The notes under the pieces: generated by a model
The model's database searches: none
Told to the model about the DNA's origin: nothing
Seen by the model: only the letters and a program-made list of their open reading frames with translations
Translations under genes and position numbers: made by a program
Origin: Serripes groenlandicus
Lineage: Eukaryota > Mollusca > Bivalvia > Cardiida > Cardiidae
Length of the DNA stretch: 64,000 nucleotides
Assembly (NCBI GenBank): GCA_031761405.1
Contig: JASEVX010000003.1
Location: 110,313,543 to 110,377,542, forward strand
Reading direction: 5' to 3'
Shown here: positions 1-10,746 of the stretch, in pieces
How the letters are laid out: every line of letters starts with the position of its first letter
Numbering within the stretch: the first letter of the stretch is position 1

Positions 1-234
1 CTTTGAAATATGTGGACCAAAAAAGTGAAAAACGTCTTTAAGTGGATGTTTACATACGTACATGTACACTAGGGAAAAAAGTTAAACTAATAGTATTCGT
101 TGCAGATTCGAGCGAGTATGTGAAGTGTAGCCAGACTAGAGTTAGACCAATATCTCTTTCAATTATATCAATCCAACTTTGTTTATTGATGCATCTGCTT
201 ACAGTGAGGATTCAGGCGAGTAATTCGTAATATA

Positions 235-452
235 AGCCGTCCGGCGAGAAAACCAGCATTGTGGACTCTGCGTAAAGTATCGACCCGGATCAGCCTAAGC
301 ATGCCGCGCAGGCTTACCCGGTTATACACCTTTTGCTTCCTGTAGATTTTCTGTTTCAGGAATCATTACTCTATACCTCTATTCCCCCGAGACGGAATGT
401 GTCGGCCCGGATCAGTCTGCGCAGGCTGATCTGGTTCGATACACTACGCAGG
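235..452. mobile_element. Family A MITE, 3' end truncated
   Basis: Non-autonomous DNA element with the left inverted end (AGCCGTCCGGCGAGAAAACC), the CCCGGATCAGCCTAAGC block, the centre ATTACTCTATACCTCTAT and the CGGCCCGGATCAGTCTGCG block. The copy stops at about ACACTACGCAG, so the right inverted end is lost. No coding capacity. Confidence 0.8.
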
Positions 453-727
453 CAGTGTATCCCACTTGTGTAATGCTAATATGAGCTAGTTCAGGAGAAA
501 ATATGCACGTTTGCTTTTCTGAAAAGTATATATCCAGATCATCATGTGCATCCACATTGTCTGTTCAAGATTTACACGTTTCACATATAACGTTCACAGG
601 CGTCTTAGAAAAAATGATGTCGACTTGTGTTGGATCTGATAAGACTGTGCAGGTGGACAAGATGATCTGAGCCTACACTGTTCCGAAATGCCAACTAGTA
701 CCGTTAGGGTTAGTACTAGTACCGTTA
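453..727. other. AT-rich stretch with weak repeat similarity
   Basis: No gene seen. About 540-710 resembles 28470-28660 in scattered words (TGTGCATyC, TCAAGrTyTACAC, TTCACATAT, CTGTTCnGAAATnCCAA), suggesting an old dispersed repeat shared by the two sites. Confidence 0.3.
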
Positions 728-755
728 GGGGATAGAGGTATAGAGTAATGATTCC
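728..755. repeat. Isolated fragment of family A centre
   Basis: The words GGGGATAGAGGTATAGAG and TAATGATTCCT match the middle of family A exactly, with no inverted ends on either side. This is a 28-bp relic, or a capture by a neighbouring rearrangement; the preceding ACTAGTACCGTTAGGG is itself repeated. Confidence 0.7.
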
Positions 756-788
756 TACATGACAATGCACTAATTCATATGTCCATAA

Positions 789-966
789 TCACATACAGAC
801 GCTTTTCGACACCTCTACAGCAGACGACTTTTGAAAAAAATAGTTTGACAAAAGGAGTAATTGCTCAAAACGAGCAATTTCTCCTTTTATCACAGTGTTT
901 TCAAATTCATTCAATTATTGTACCATTCGTTTTAGATATTTTTCACATTTTTCCAAAATGTGCCAA
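789..966 (+). mobile_element. Family B MITE, right end lost at poly-G
   Basis: Family B copy with ACAGACGCTTTTCGACACCT, CAGCAGACGACTTTTGAAAA, the hairpin arms AATTGCTC/GAGCAATT around AAAAC and flanking GACAAAAGGAG/CTCCTTTTATC. The expected right end (GTCGTCTGCTGCA...GGGAAAGGG) is absent; the copy ends where a run of G begins. Confidence 0.8.
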
Positions 967-967
967 A

Positions 968-990
968 GGGGGGGGGGGGGGGGGGGGGGG
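968..990 (+). repeat. Poly-G tract, 23 bases
   Basis: Uninterrupted G23 directly after the truncated family B copy. Homopolymers of this length are prone to length error in assembly and could form a G-quadruplex. Confidence 0.95.
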
Positions 991-1582
991 TGTCATGAAG
1001 GCCCCAAACCGCTTGAGGTGGCTCGTGTTTGACTTAGGGTTTACTGTACTAGGACAACATGATCACTGCGATCAACACACATAAACAATGAGCAATTTAT
1101 ATTTGTATATATGGTTTTTTTTACAAAGAATAATATAAATAGAAAGCATCGAAAGGAAATATTAGGACACTTAGGCAATTATTTTCAAAGAAAGTTCGAA
1201 TTTCATATTGCAACCAAAACATAAGTCTTGAAGGTTTGAATCTGGCCCGTACTTGTGCTAACTTGAATCATACTGTATATAATAGTTCTTCGAGATTTTC
1301 TTTAAATCAACACGTAACAATTGTTGGCTTTATCTGTGACAAACGCTTATAAAATGACAAAAAGTCACCAGTATGCATGTTTGGGCCATAAAACAACCAA
1401 AGAAAAGATTTAATTTCTTGAAAATACCAGTGTTTATGGTAAACCTCCTGTTAGCGGATTTATTTGGAAAACTTACTGGTCGTTGAAATAGCCTGACGAC
1501 TTCTGATAACACGCCTCCTTTAATGTATGTTTGATAAACACAGCCAAACAGTTCTTGGGACAGCAACAGATTGTGTCGCATC
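991..1582. other. No gene or repeat recognised
   Basis: AT-rich. Short minus-strand frames near 1330-1720 run into the family A copy and are not gene-like. Confidence 0.5.
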
Positions 1583-1817
1583 TGAGACGTCCCACGAGAA
1601 AACCAACAGTATGGACTCTGCATAATGTATCGACCCAGATCAGCCTGCGCAGTCCGCACAGACTGATCCGGGCCGACAAATTCCGTCTCAGATGGATAGA
1701 GGTATCCACAGGAGGCAACAAGTGTCTATCCGGATAAGCCTGCGCGGCATGTTTAGGCTGATCCGGGTCGAAACTTTACAAAGAGTCCACAATATTGGTT
1801 TTCTCGCGGGACGACTC
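1583..1817. mobile_element. Family A MITE with internal deletion
   Basis: Both inverted ends are present (GAGACGTCCCACGAGAAAAC left; TTTTCTCGCGGGACGACTC right). The segment between GATAGAGGTA and TCCACAGGAGG that other copies carry (TAGAGTAATGATTCCTGAAA and a little more) is missing. Inner blocks CAGCCTGCGCAGTCCGCAC and AAGCCTGCGCGGCATG are readable. Confidence 0.9.
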
Positions 1818-1845
1818 ATCTCTTCTGGAACGTATATTAAGTATT

Positions 1846-2055
1846 AACCATTTCCCATTTACAACAAGTCTGTAGCAGACTAGTGGAGGAAACATACAGA
1901 CACAACATGTCAATGTTCATAATGAAAGTGTAATTGTTGAATATACATGTAGTTGAAAACATTATGGCAAAAAGGAAGATTAGCTCGCCTTTGCCTTTTG
2001 CCTCGATTGGAAAAGTCGTCTGATGTATAGACGTAAAAATGCGTTTATAAAAAGT
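1846..2055 (-). mobile_element. Family B MITE, degenerate
   Basis: Starts TTAACCATTTCCCATTTACA and has TGTAGCAGACTAG, then at the far side GGCAAAAAGGAAGATTAGCTC, CGCCTTTGCCTTTTGCC and GTCGTCTGATGTATAGACGT. The hairpin lies on the right, so the element is in the minus orientation. The stem is eroded. Confidence 0.55.
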
Positions 2056-2267
2056 AAAAGTATAGTACATGTGTATTTACTATAGTGTCATCCTTATTGA
2101 AAGGGCCATCCATTTTAGACTTACGAGACACCTTTGTGTCCTGGGCACACTTTTACTTCTCGAGTCCTATCTCTATGTCAGTCTCCGGACAGCATGCTTT
2201 CTGTAACATTATTCAACTAGTTGGCGGCTGACCAACGAATCATAGTAGTACAGACTATATACACAAG

Positions 2268-2314
2268 TTGTCTGCTGTATAAACGTAAACATGCGTTTTG
2301 GAAAGGGTTAATCG
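2268..2314 (-). repeat. Family B end fragment
   Basis: AAGTTGTCTGCTGTATAAAC followed by GCGTTTTGGAAAGGGTTAA matches the outer end of a minus-oriented family B copy, including the terminal AAAGGGTTAA. Confidence 0.6.
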
Positions 2315-2519
2315 CGTGTGGTTCTGTGTACGTACCTGTCTCGTTTCTAATTGCTTATTTCCGCTCCATGGCAGTTCTCAAAGACGATTTCATTATAGAA
2401 GGAGATTTGATTTCTATATAGGGAGAATTGTTTGAACTATCGGAAATGGCGAAATCTAAAATCATTATTCTACGCAAGTTGGGTTCTTTCCTTTGTTAAA
2501 GATAATGACGCTGACTATA

Positions 2520-2752
2520 AATCCTTTCCCAGATATATTCGCATTTTAACGCTCCTTCAACAGACAAGTTTTGAAAACATAATGACACAAGGAGAAATAA
2601 TAAGCAGTTTCTCCGTTAACCACAATGCTTTCAACTCTTATCAATAATTGTCAATAATTGTCCTTTCATTTATAGTTTGTTATTCGGTATTTATGCCTAG
2701 ATGATTTCAAAGTCGTCTACTGCAGAGTTGCTGCATGCAGGAAAGGGAAGAA
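2520..2752 (+). mobile_element. Family B MITE
   Basis: Left CCTTTCCCAGATATATTCGC, CAACAGACAAGTTTTGAAAA, then ACACAAGGAGAAAT/AGTTTCTCCGTTAACC with a decayed stem, and right AAAGTCGTCTACTGCAGAGT with GGAAAGGGAAG. ATTGTCAATAATTGTC contains a small direct duplication of TCAATAATTG. Confidence 0.75.
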
Positions 2753-2967
2753 ATCAATTTAATTGTCACACATTTTTAATCATAAAAGGCACGATAAAAA
2801 GATTCTTTGTGCGATATGGGTCGAGCCACTCGAAAACTTAATTCGGGTCATTGTAGGAAAGATTCTGAGCAACCTGTGCCTGTATACAGTATAGATGTAC
2901 TTATAATCAATGTATGTGTATTAAAGTCGAAACTTCTAGAATCCTGTGATCAACTATTATGTCAACC

Positions 2968-3181
2968 CTTTCCCGCTTACAACACATCTGCAGCAGATGA
3001 CTTAGAAAATAATGTGGACTTGATGATAATTAGTTTTCAATAAATGTAAGTATAATTATTAAATAAACTTAAAAACATTGTGGCAAAATGAGAAATCGTT
3101 CTTGTTTCCTCTTTTGCCACACTGTTTGCACAAGTCTACTGCTGCAGGAACGTCAAAATGCACCTATAAATAGGAAAAGGA
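2968..3181 (-). mobile_element. Family B MITE
   Basis: Minus-oriented: CAACCCTTTCCCGCTTACAA and CTGCAGCAGATGACTT at the left, hairpin half at the right (TTGTGGCAAAATGAGAAATC with TTTCCTCTTTTGCCACACTG), outer end AGGAAAAGGAT. Some stem positions have mutated. Confidence 0.75.
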
Positions 3182-3282
3182 TAATTATGTTTTTTATTTA
3201 AATTCTTTCTAGTAGGCAAACCTAATCAGTCTATTATTGTACATGCTAAGCTATGTACAGAGAGCCATCTCATATGCACATA

Positions 3283-3530
3283 TCGAGGGCTTGGCGTGAA
3301 ACGGTTGTAACTAAAAACCTATTTTGAAAACCCTGGTTTAGGGGCAATTTTGACCCCTTTGTAAACAATGCAAATTTAGGTGCCATTGCTCAGAACGAGC
3401 AATGGCACCTAAATTCCGATTGTGTACCAAGACAAATGATTTAACGCTTATAAAGACTTCATGGCGAGGCGATTAACCTTAGTAAAAAAATACCAATTTT
3501 AGTTACAACCGTTTCACGCCAAGCCCTCGA
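3283..3530 (+). mobile_element. Family C MITE, near full length
   Basis: Inverted ends of about 32 bp: left TCGAGGGCTTGGCGTGAAAC, right the reverse complement ending GCCAAGCCCTCGA. The centre is a perfect hairpin with arms GGTGCCATTGCTC and GAGCAATGGCACC around AGAAC. Flanks are CATA on the left and CATA on the right. No coding capacity. Confidence 0.9.
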
Positions 3531-3552
3531 CATATACTTCTCACGCAATGCT

Positions 3553-3860
3553 TTTGATTGATCTTGGGTTTAACGCCGTTTCGTCAATTTTCAAGTCATA
3601 TCACGGTGGTCAGTATACCTACCCATGTGTTTCCTTGGCGTACTAGTACAAGTACTACACATAACAGTCTGTACACGCAACCGACTGCTTTCCCACTGAG
3701 CTATCGGGGATCGGCTATAAATAATTTGACAGACTTCATTCTCATTGACCAGACTTTGACCAACGTCGGAACGAATATTGACCGAGCTGGTGCATGAACT
3801 CACAAACAATACATTGACTACCACGTTGCTACCGGTAGAGCTACCGGGGCTTGGCTGTAA
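3553..3860 (-). mobile_element. tRNA-derived SINE, minus strand, with a second head
   Basis: Read on the minus strand, an A-box-like GATAGCTCAGTGGGAAAGCA (complement near 3685-3715) leads to a tail GTGATATGACTTGAAAATTG and ACGGCGTTAAACCCAA at about 3565-3610, the 3' tail shared by other SINEs here. A further A-box-like CCGGTAGCTCTACCGGTAGC near 3825-3850 suggests a second, nested head. B box not clear. Confidence 0.6.
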
Positions 3861-4155
3861 AGAGTAAAGGAAATTCCATTTCAACTGAATTAATAACTAA
3901 TGCAACGACAGCGGATTAGCGCTCTATTTTAACGGCTAAAAATCGCATGCCATAAGTAATAACACTGTCAGAATCACCGTTATAGTTGTAGATATATAAC
4001 GCAATGTATTATTAAATGTTGAAGAATTGTTATTCTCCGGATATCCATTTCAGCGTTACTATGAGAGTAATGTGTTTTTTTAGACTCAGCATCAATTTAG
4101 AAAGTCGTTATATTGTACTCGACTACAGAGTTTTGCATTTGCCTTAATTTCAGGC

Positions 4156-4235
4156 AAACCCTTTTACACATGCATACACTCTCTGACGCCTCTACAGTAG
4201 ACGACTTTTGAAAACAAAAGCAGGATTTGGTAAAT
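4156..4235 (+). repeat. Family B left-end fragment
   Basis: ACCCTTTTACACATGCATAC, CTCTCTGACGCCTCTACAGT and AGACGACTTTTGAAAACAAA match the left third of family B; the hairpin and right end are absent. Confidence 0.7.
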
Positions 4236-4414
4236 TTAAACTTTAACTGCTCTTTCATTTAAAGTGAGTTTATATTTTTTATGATTAAATGTTTTTAATG
4301 TCGTTTGCGGCCGATTTGATGAAAGTTCGAGAGGTATTACGAGACTGGTTAACAATTTGGGTCATCAAAACTATTCCATCTATCACTTTGTACCTGCACC
4401 AGTAATAATAGACA

Positions 4415-4492
4415 TACGCTTTATTACGCCCCTACAACAGATAGATTTTGAAAATATTATGGCAAAAGGCGAAATTTCTCATAATCTCAAAG
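4415..4492 (+). repeat. Family B left-half fragment
   Basis: ACGCTTTATTACGCCCCTAC, AACAGATAGATTTTGAAAAT and TTATGGCAAAAGGCGAAATT followed by TCTCATAATCTC. Only the left arm of the hairpin remains. Confidence 0.6.
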
Positions 4493-5336
4493 ATATCAAA
4501 AGCCAACTTCCTTATTAAACAAAATCGATTTTCCCCCATCAATATTATCAAAGCAAAATCAAAGGTTACAAAATGGTCGTCAAATACCAACAGAGACTGA
4601 CACAATAATTTGACGCACACTCGAGAATGAAGCGCTCTTTGCATATGCGCACAATTAACAATTTTTGATCTTCTTCAAACACAGTCTTACCAGAGATTTC
4701 ACACTCCTCATTCATTTTATGAGAGCTATGTGTTTTACACGTGACGATATACTTAAAGTGAACTCAAACTCGTTCGAAATCCACATTCCAATCTCTCATG
4801 GCATGAACGGGTTTGTCATAAACCCCATTTCACCCTTTAACCATTTCAAATATGTTCGTAGCTTTCAAACCATTATTTATGCCACGAGTGAACCTCTGAA
4901 CAATATATCAAAGTATGTTGAAGCGAGGGCGGACAGTAAAGACTTTGGACAAACTGCGTGCCTCACTGTTGACAGATTCACAAAGCCAGCGTTGTTTTTG
5001 TTATCTAGTTCACTGACGTTTGTTTTACGAACATTTGCAGCTGCTATCATCAATAAAAACGTCAACACTGATCAATACGAAGCGTGGTTGTAATGAGATA
5101 GATAATAATGTCGAGATTACAATACAGCATTATTATATTAACTCAGAATCACACCATTATCACACCGTCGGTGATCCGTTAACAACACTTCATGTCATTA
5201 TCATAGCATACACCTACATGTAGTGACATTAGCTCATTTAAAATAATCAGAATAATGTTAGATGGTGATAATCTTTTCTCGCTGCCGTAGGAAATGAATT
5301 TACTCATTGTACGTGGCACGATATGGTTTCAATACT
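4493..5336. other. No repeat recognised; one open frame of 142 codons
   Basis: A plus-strand frame is open at 4665-5093. The predicted protein has no motif I recognise, no signal peptide and no paralogue in the window. In AT-rich DNA of this length such a frame can arise by chance, so I do not call a gene. Confidence 0.4.
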
Positions 5337-5560
5337 TAACCCTTTCCTACCTGCAGACGCATTTTGACGCAATAGCAGCAGACGACTTTTCAAAACATCG
5401 TGGCCAAAGGTGAAATTGCTCATGATGAGCAATTTCTTCTTTGGCCACACCATTTCCAACTCTATTTAACAATTAAGCTATCTTTTATGGATAGTTTTCA
5501 TGTTTTTGTCACTATGTTTTCAAAGTCGTCACCAAGAACACTATGTGGTAAAGGATTGAC
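5337..5560 (+). mobile_element. Family B MITE with extended hairpin
   Basis: TTAACCCTTTCCTACCTGCA, AGCAGCAGACGACTTTTCAA, then stem arms GAAATTGCTCAT/ATGAGCAATTTC around a single G, flanked by GGCCAAAG and CTTTGGCC. The right end is eroded (GTCGTCACCAAG, GTAAAGGATTGA). Confidence 0.85.
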
Positions 5561-5916
5561 GGCTGCTAACCGATAAGTTATAATTGGAGATGTCACATAT
5601 GGTTTTAAACCACAACGAATAATCCTTCACTATATATATACATGTACATTCACTATATAAAGGTTGTTTAGAACCGATGAAGAATGCACAGATAATACCT
5701 AACTCGAATGGCGTTAAGCAAGAAAGAACTGTAAATTGAAAACAACATGGCTAATATACATATGTGTAATCTAGCTCCCAGGTTTTCCCAATCCAGAATG
5801 GGGTTCGGTACTCACGTGAAAACAAATAAAAAGTTATTTGTTAATCAATAATGAGTGTGAAATGACTAGATTTATTTACATGTATTATAACAATTACACC
5901 TGGTGCTCTAACGGTT
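5561..5916. other. No gene or repeat recognised
   Basis: AT-rich, with ACTATATATATACATGTACA-type simple sequence near 5628-5655. Confidence 0.5.
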
Positions 5917-6131
5917 CATCCCTTTCCAACATACAGACGTTTTTCAACGTATTGACAGTAGACGACTTAGGATGTAATTGTGGTAAATGTCTCAGAAAGA
6001 ACAACTTCTCATTTTGTCAAACCGTTTTCAATTGTATTAGTTTATTATACTTTCATCCTTACTTTTTTTTCATATGTCTGCCTTTATGTTCACAGTGTCA
6101 TCTACTGCAATTTTGATTTATGAGGGAAAGG
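5917..6131 (+). mobile_element. Family B MITE
   Basis: Ends CCCTTTCCAACATACAGACG and TTATGAGGGAAAGGGCAAA. The middle reads TGTGGTAAATGTCTCAGAAA and CAACTTCTCATTTTGTCAAA, so the hairpin stem is partly lost. CAGTAGACGACTTAGG and GTCATCTACTGCAATT mark the inner inverted blocks. Confidence 0.75.
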
Positions 6132-8607
6132 GCAAACTTGATCTATGTTGATGCAAACTAGATGTCTCTAAAAAACAAGAATGCATTTTACTTGGAACGT
6201 TATGTGAATTTGTTTAGTAATGTGTGTATTGTGCTGCCATTTCATTATCGTAAGGCAACGATGTTATGCAATGCCCGACATTTTGATTAATTATTGGTTG
6301 CTGTCTTTGAAGTTTGAACAAACATGTGAACAATGTCATCTGCGTTCGTTGCTCTTGTTTCTTTATATCAACATTTCATGATAGCCGTACTTTTAGTATT
6401 TTTATTTCATACTTTGTCTGGCATAATAATATAGTTTTAACATTCTGCTTCGAATGGACGTTTACGAGAACATTTTCATAATAGTAAAAACTTCCTCGTG
6501 TAATAAGACGTAGGAAGAATTGCTTTTTATAATGAGTTCGTCAAGCTAACGCGCCAATACTATCAGTTTCATCGTAGGCCAGTTAAGTTAGCTTCGCATG
6601 CATTCATAGTTTTAATGATCGAGATTTATCAGTTAGACCATCTATTACTCTTAACATTGTTTCTGGTCAATATCATTAAAACAGTTTGATTTTCTGATAC
6701 GATATCACATTACTTTATAGGCCGTGATATTGCCATATCAAATAATAAATTAATAGACATTTATCATAATTTCATTCTCGGCTCATTCTTCGCGATTTGA
6801 TTCGTGTCATGGCCCTCCTATAAAACCTAGTAATCGTCCTTGTCCCACCTCTTTATTATATTCAATTTAATTCTTATTATTTCTAGTACAGCAAGTGATC
6901 ATTGTGTATTACAATAGCTATATCAATGGTTCTGGATCCGAAATGAATAATCCAGGTTCTAAATCCATGAATTAATGGGCATATTGCAACGTGTGTAAGG
7001 CAATTGCCTCCAAATATATTTATCCATCAGGACAATAAGCTCTAGGACGATTATCCGTAAGGACGTTTGCCACCTAGTACATATCTGACAAATATTTCGC
7101 AAATACGTAAGGCAGCATACTAATATTGTATTCCAGTCATGGAAAATTAAGTGGTAGGGATGGACAGACCGGAGTAATGAATTCCGTATTATTCAGTGTA
7201 ATTGATCAATGTTCAAGACATGGTAGCTCTTAACCCTTTGTCTGTTGGAACCGATTTTTTAAGCCTGTCCAACCATTAAATAGCCCAATCAGCTGAACCT
7301 TCCGTGCTGTTTATCGGGTTTTATACTGTTGAGTGCTTAGCTCAACATTGTTACATTGATATACCTATACTTGGCTTTGGACACTTCGAAATGAAGAACT
7401 ATTTAAAAAAAAAATCGGCATTAAAAGGGAATAGTCAGGACAACACACAATTAATCACCCCTGAATGTGACGGCACACATGTGATTTCCTCTCATAGGAT
7501 CAAAATGAGGCACATTTCAACGAAGGTTGCTTTCTGGTCAATGGTCAATATTTAGTGATAGAAAAGAGATTTCCCTTTTGACAATAGCTTATTTCGATTT
7601 GCAAAGCACTCGTTTAATCATTACAATATCATCTGTTGTTCCATCACATATTTGATGAACCATTGTATCAACGTAATTATCAAAAATGATTAGCAAAGTT
7701 CTACGCACGATCTTCGCGTTAGATTACTCCCGCCATGACTTCCTATACGTCGTCTTGTTACCACCCTACATTTGATTAAAGCTCAAACACTTTAGCGAAG
7801 TTGTCATCTTTGGTACACATTAATAAACGAACAGCAAATAATGTAGATAACTTATAAAACAAGGATGAGCAGGCTTTTTAATGGCTGATACTTTGTATGG
7901 AAACTGTTGTTTAACCCTGTATATAATAGGATAAGCTATTGTTGTTTACAATCGCGGGTTTACAGCAACATGGTTGAGCATTGACTATATTTTTCATCTA
8001 CTAATACTATGTTAAACACGAACTTCATTATTATACAAGGCTTGTAGTAGTCTTTAAGGCATAACTGAAATCAAACATTTTCCATTTGGAGGAGCAGCAT
8101 AAAAGTTTGCTTTGCATTTTATGCCATATATCTCTTAACATAAAATTAAGTCAGTCATTTTTAAGTAATCCTCTGTTTCCTGATCGAGTAAACGAAGCTG
8201 CCACTTTCCTCTACTATTGTTTATCCTTACTTTAAATTGTGTTTAAAGCCCCCAAAATAACCATATGACGTAAACGGTTATATCCTATTCTTTGAATTAA
8301 TATAAAACTGACCTTTAGCATGCACGTGTTAAGCTTTATCTGGGAGTTAGGATTGTCCTATTATCAACTGTGGTAAACGTATGCTAGAGTATTCGCACAT
8401 TTATTAAATAGCTTGCTATATTAGCACACTGGTTGGATATAGACTAAAGTAAAATCAGTGTCATTGGATGTTCATTTATCTGAGCCTAACTGCACATACA
8501 TATCAGGATGTACATATATAGTCTTAAATAAACCATCCTGTCGCATACACATGATTCATTAATCTTAATCGAATGTTTCAGCGAGTTAATGTTTTGAATA
8601 GCATGAT
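6132..8607. other. 2.5 kb with no gene or repeat recognised
   Basis: The largest stretch in the first 10 kb free of the named families. No frame over about 85 codons, no tRNA-like box and no long inverted repeat was seen. Could be intronic or intergenic. Confidence 0.5.
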
Positions 8608-9016
8608 GTAGTATAGTGGTCTGTCCAATAGATAGACAATTATTCTGTAGCTATGTGTTTGTATAAGAGGATACTTATACTGCCTTGTTATGTAGCTAGC
8701 TTTTATTGCGACGTCGTAGAGTGTTCGCCTACGTGGCAAGATGTCCCGAGTTCGAGCCCTGTTCGGGTCGGACTCTTTCAGCTGGGTTACATTGGCACCC
8801 AACGTAAATAACCCGCAGTGATGTGAGATATAGTAGTAGTTGTACATAATTGAATGATTCAAGAACGAATATTCACATGGAGTGGGAGTATGTAATATAG
8901 TGGTCTGTCCCATAGATAAACAACAAGCTTATATAGCAAGGCAGTATACGTATCCCCTTATACAAACACATAGCTACATAATTATTGTCTATCTATGGGA
9001 CAGACCACTATACTAC
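8608..9016. mobile_element. Foldback element with tRNA-like core
   Basis: Long inverted arms: the left begins GTAGTATAGTGGTCTGTCCA (8608 to about 8690), the right ends with its complement TGGGACAGACCACTATACTA (about 8935-9016). A second partial end (TAATATAGTGGTCTGTCCCA, about 8893) lies just inside the right arm. Between the arms at about 8708-8772 is a tRNA-like stretch with A-box-like GTCGTAGAGTGTTCG and B-box-like GAGTTCGAGCCC. No protein frame. It may be a SINE head carried by a foldback element, or a MITE into which a SINE inserted. Confidence 0.75.
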
Positions 9017-9458
9017 AATGATATAACTGAATTACTTTTAAAACAGGCGTATAAAACCAAGACAACAAAACAACTTGAAACAACTGTCTCCCTCTTACAT
9101 GTTAGTATTAACGACGTTTGAGATGAAAGGGCAAAATATGGATTTTAGAATAAAAACTAGTCAAAGTATATATAGGTCTGTTCTATACGGAGAAGGGTCT
9201 GTGATCGTCTGTAAACTTATCATATTTATTATTTCCCCTTTCTTACCAGATAAAAGATGAAGCCTTGATTTAATGCTTCCCTAGAGATTAAAGTGAATAA
9301 TGAAACCGAGATAATTGACAATCTCCATATGAAGTCGGTGCAACATTTGCCTAATGGATAAACAGTTTAGCATTACGCGTTCACTTATATCATTTCCCGG
9401 TAATGGAATGAGATTGTTATTTCTCGACTCGCTTTCCTTTTATTTTAATTTGCTTTCT
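9017..9458. other. No gene or repeat recognised
   Basis: AT-rich with a few short frames (9075-9260, 9354-9545), the last running into the palindrome that follows. Confidence 0.45.
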
Positions 9459-9588
9459 AGGATGCCAATGAAAACGATATTTGGTAATATAGTCGGCACG
9501 ACTATATATTACCAAATATCGTTTGCATTGGCATCCGTAATATAGCCGTGCCGACTATATTACCAAATATCGTTTTCATTGGCATCCT
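9459..9588. repeat. Triple-arm palindrome
   Basis: Arm 1 (AGGATGCCAATG...GGTAATATAGTCGGCACG) is followed by its inverted copy (ACTATATATTACCAAATATC...GGCATCC) and then by another inverted copy with an added stretch (ATAGCCGTGCCGACTATATT...GGCATCCT). Arms 1 and 3 pair almost perfectly. The structure suits a compact foldback transposon or a replication-slippage product. Confidence 0.9.
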
Positions 9589-10080
9589 ATGGCATCTTTG
9601 TTACTAGGTTAGAAGTTGTATTGATTACATGTGTTACAATGAACCAGATGAGCTGGACGGATTAGCCAAAGGTCAATACGCCGATCAGCTTATGGACAAG
9701 CTTAGATTGATTAATGTTGGCTTGCTGATATGTCTGTTTGTCACACCATTTCTTTGTTGCAGTGTTTGTTTTCGTAATATTTATGTTCCCACATGTTTTC
9801 ATGTGTTCAAGGTCAGTCAAGTTATATCTGAAGTTGGGATTCTTAACATGATATTAGAGACATACTATATATTTTAGAGTTTTATTATTTTATCTAAACA
9901 ACGCGCAATTTTAGATGTGCACATTTAAAGACTTATATAAAAAGAAATGACAAAAAGAACAGCATAACATTTTTTTCAAGAGTATCCTTTGAATACAATG
10001 ACAATGGCATGCACATGAAACAGTATATTCAATACAATCTCGAATGCATATAACAGGGCTCCTTCTGGCCAGGTAGCCTC
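9589..10080. other. No gene recognised; left flank of the LTR
   Basis: A short plus frame at 9629-9877 has one hydrophobic run but no recognised family. The last five bases (GCCTC) would be the target-site copy if the LTR boundary is right. Confidence 0.4.
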
Positions 10081-10313
10081 TGTTGTGGGTTCTTTGTTCG
10101 AGGGTCAGTTAAATCTCAATAACGAACGGAATCATCATTATACATTTTATTATGTATGTACAGAAACATCATCCTAAAAATATACATATAACAATAATAA
10201 GTAAAACAATACAAGAAAAGGTACAGTTGACAATTAGAAGCAGGGATTACGGACTAATGGCTGCATATTACTTGTATAAAGGTTCATTATGTCATTTGCT
10301 GACATGATGATCT

Positions 10314-10319
10314 TTTATT
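10314..10319 (-). terminator. Candidate polyadenylation signal in LTR
   Basis: AATAAA on the minus strand inside the LTR, in GTAAATAAAAGATC. Another AATAAA lies at about 10144-10149. Either could direct 3' end formation of the retroelement transcript. Confidence 0.45.
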
Positions 10320-10375
10320 TACAAACAACGAATTACATGTAACGTGTAGCAGACTATCAAACAACATAATCTGAA

Positions 10376-10438
10376 CAATACAATGTATACAATACAATGT
10401 AGCATACAATACAAATACAATACAAATACAATACAAAG
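10376..10438. repeat. CAATA-type microsatellite within the LTR
   Basis: Overlapping repeats of ATACA/ATACAA (TACAATACAAATACAATACA), slightly imperfect. Likely to vary in length between LTR copies. Confidence 0.85.
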
Positions 10439-10686
10439 CTACACTTAATTTACACTTACCAATTTAGGGAATTAGATGATCATACACACATCTGTCTCAT
10501 TCTATTCGTGTCAATTATTGCTGTTATCAATTCAATCCAAATCCAACATTTCCAAATTACCAATCTAATATAGTGTTAACCAAACAAGGGAAAATGACTG
10601 ACTGACCAAATCAAATTGTCATGTGACCAAAATTGGCGGGAGCAATGCAATAAGCATGAATTTAGACAGGTGAACTCAACTCAACA

Positions 10687-10704
10687 AGTTATATAAACTT
10701 GACA
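10687..10704 (-). promoter_or_regulatory. TATA-like motif in LTR
   Basis: AAGTTTATATAACTTG on the minus strand, itself a near palindrome, about 30 bp from the proposed LTR start. It is a plausible core promoter for the element, but unusually close to the U3 edge. Confidence 0.35.
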
Positions 10705-10732
10705 TGTCACATCAAAAGTGACCCTATTACAT

Positions 10733-10746
10733 ACTTCCCCAGGCTA
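10733..10746 (-). promoter_or_regulatory. Polypurine tract
   Basis: Minus-strand AGCCTGGGGAAGTA directly before TGTAATAGGG. A purine-rich run ending at the LTR edge is where plus-strand DNA synthesis is primed in Ty3/gypsy elements. A second purine run (GGAAGAGAGGAG, about 10992-11003) is further inside and is a less likely primer. Confidence 0.65.

Larger units (their letters stand above)
10081..10732 (-). mobile_element. Ty3/gypsy 3' LTR
   Basis: Proposed 652-bp LTR of the minus-strand retrotransposon. On the minus strand it starts TGTAATAGGGTCAC immediately after a purine tract and would end CCCACAACA, giving TG...CA limits. It contains a TATA-like motif close to its start, AATAAA motifs, and a CAATA-type simple repeat at 10376-10438. 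No second LTR is present in the window, so the left limit rests on the TG/CA rule alone and could shift. Confidence 0.65.

Noticed and set aside
4665..5093. 142-codon plus-strand frame as a gene
   Set aside because: No recognised motif, domain or neighbour; a length reachable by chance in AT-rich DNA. No splice or expression evidence is possible here.
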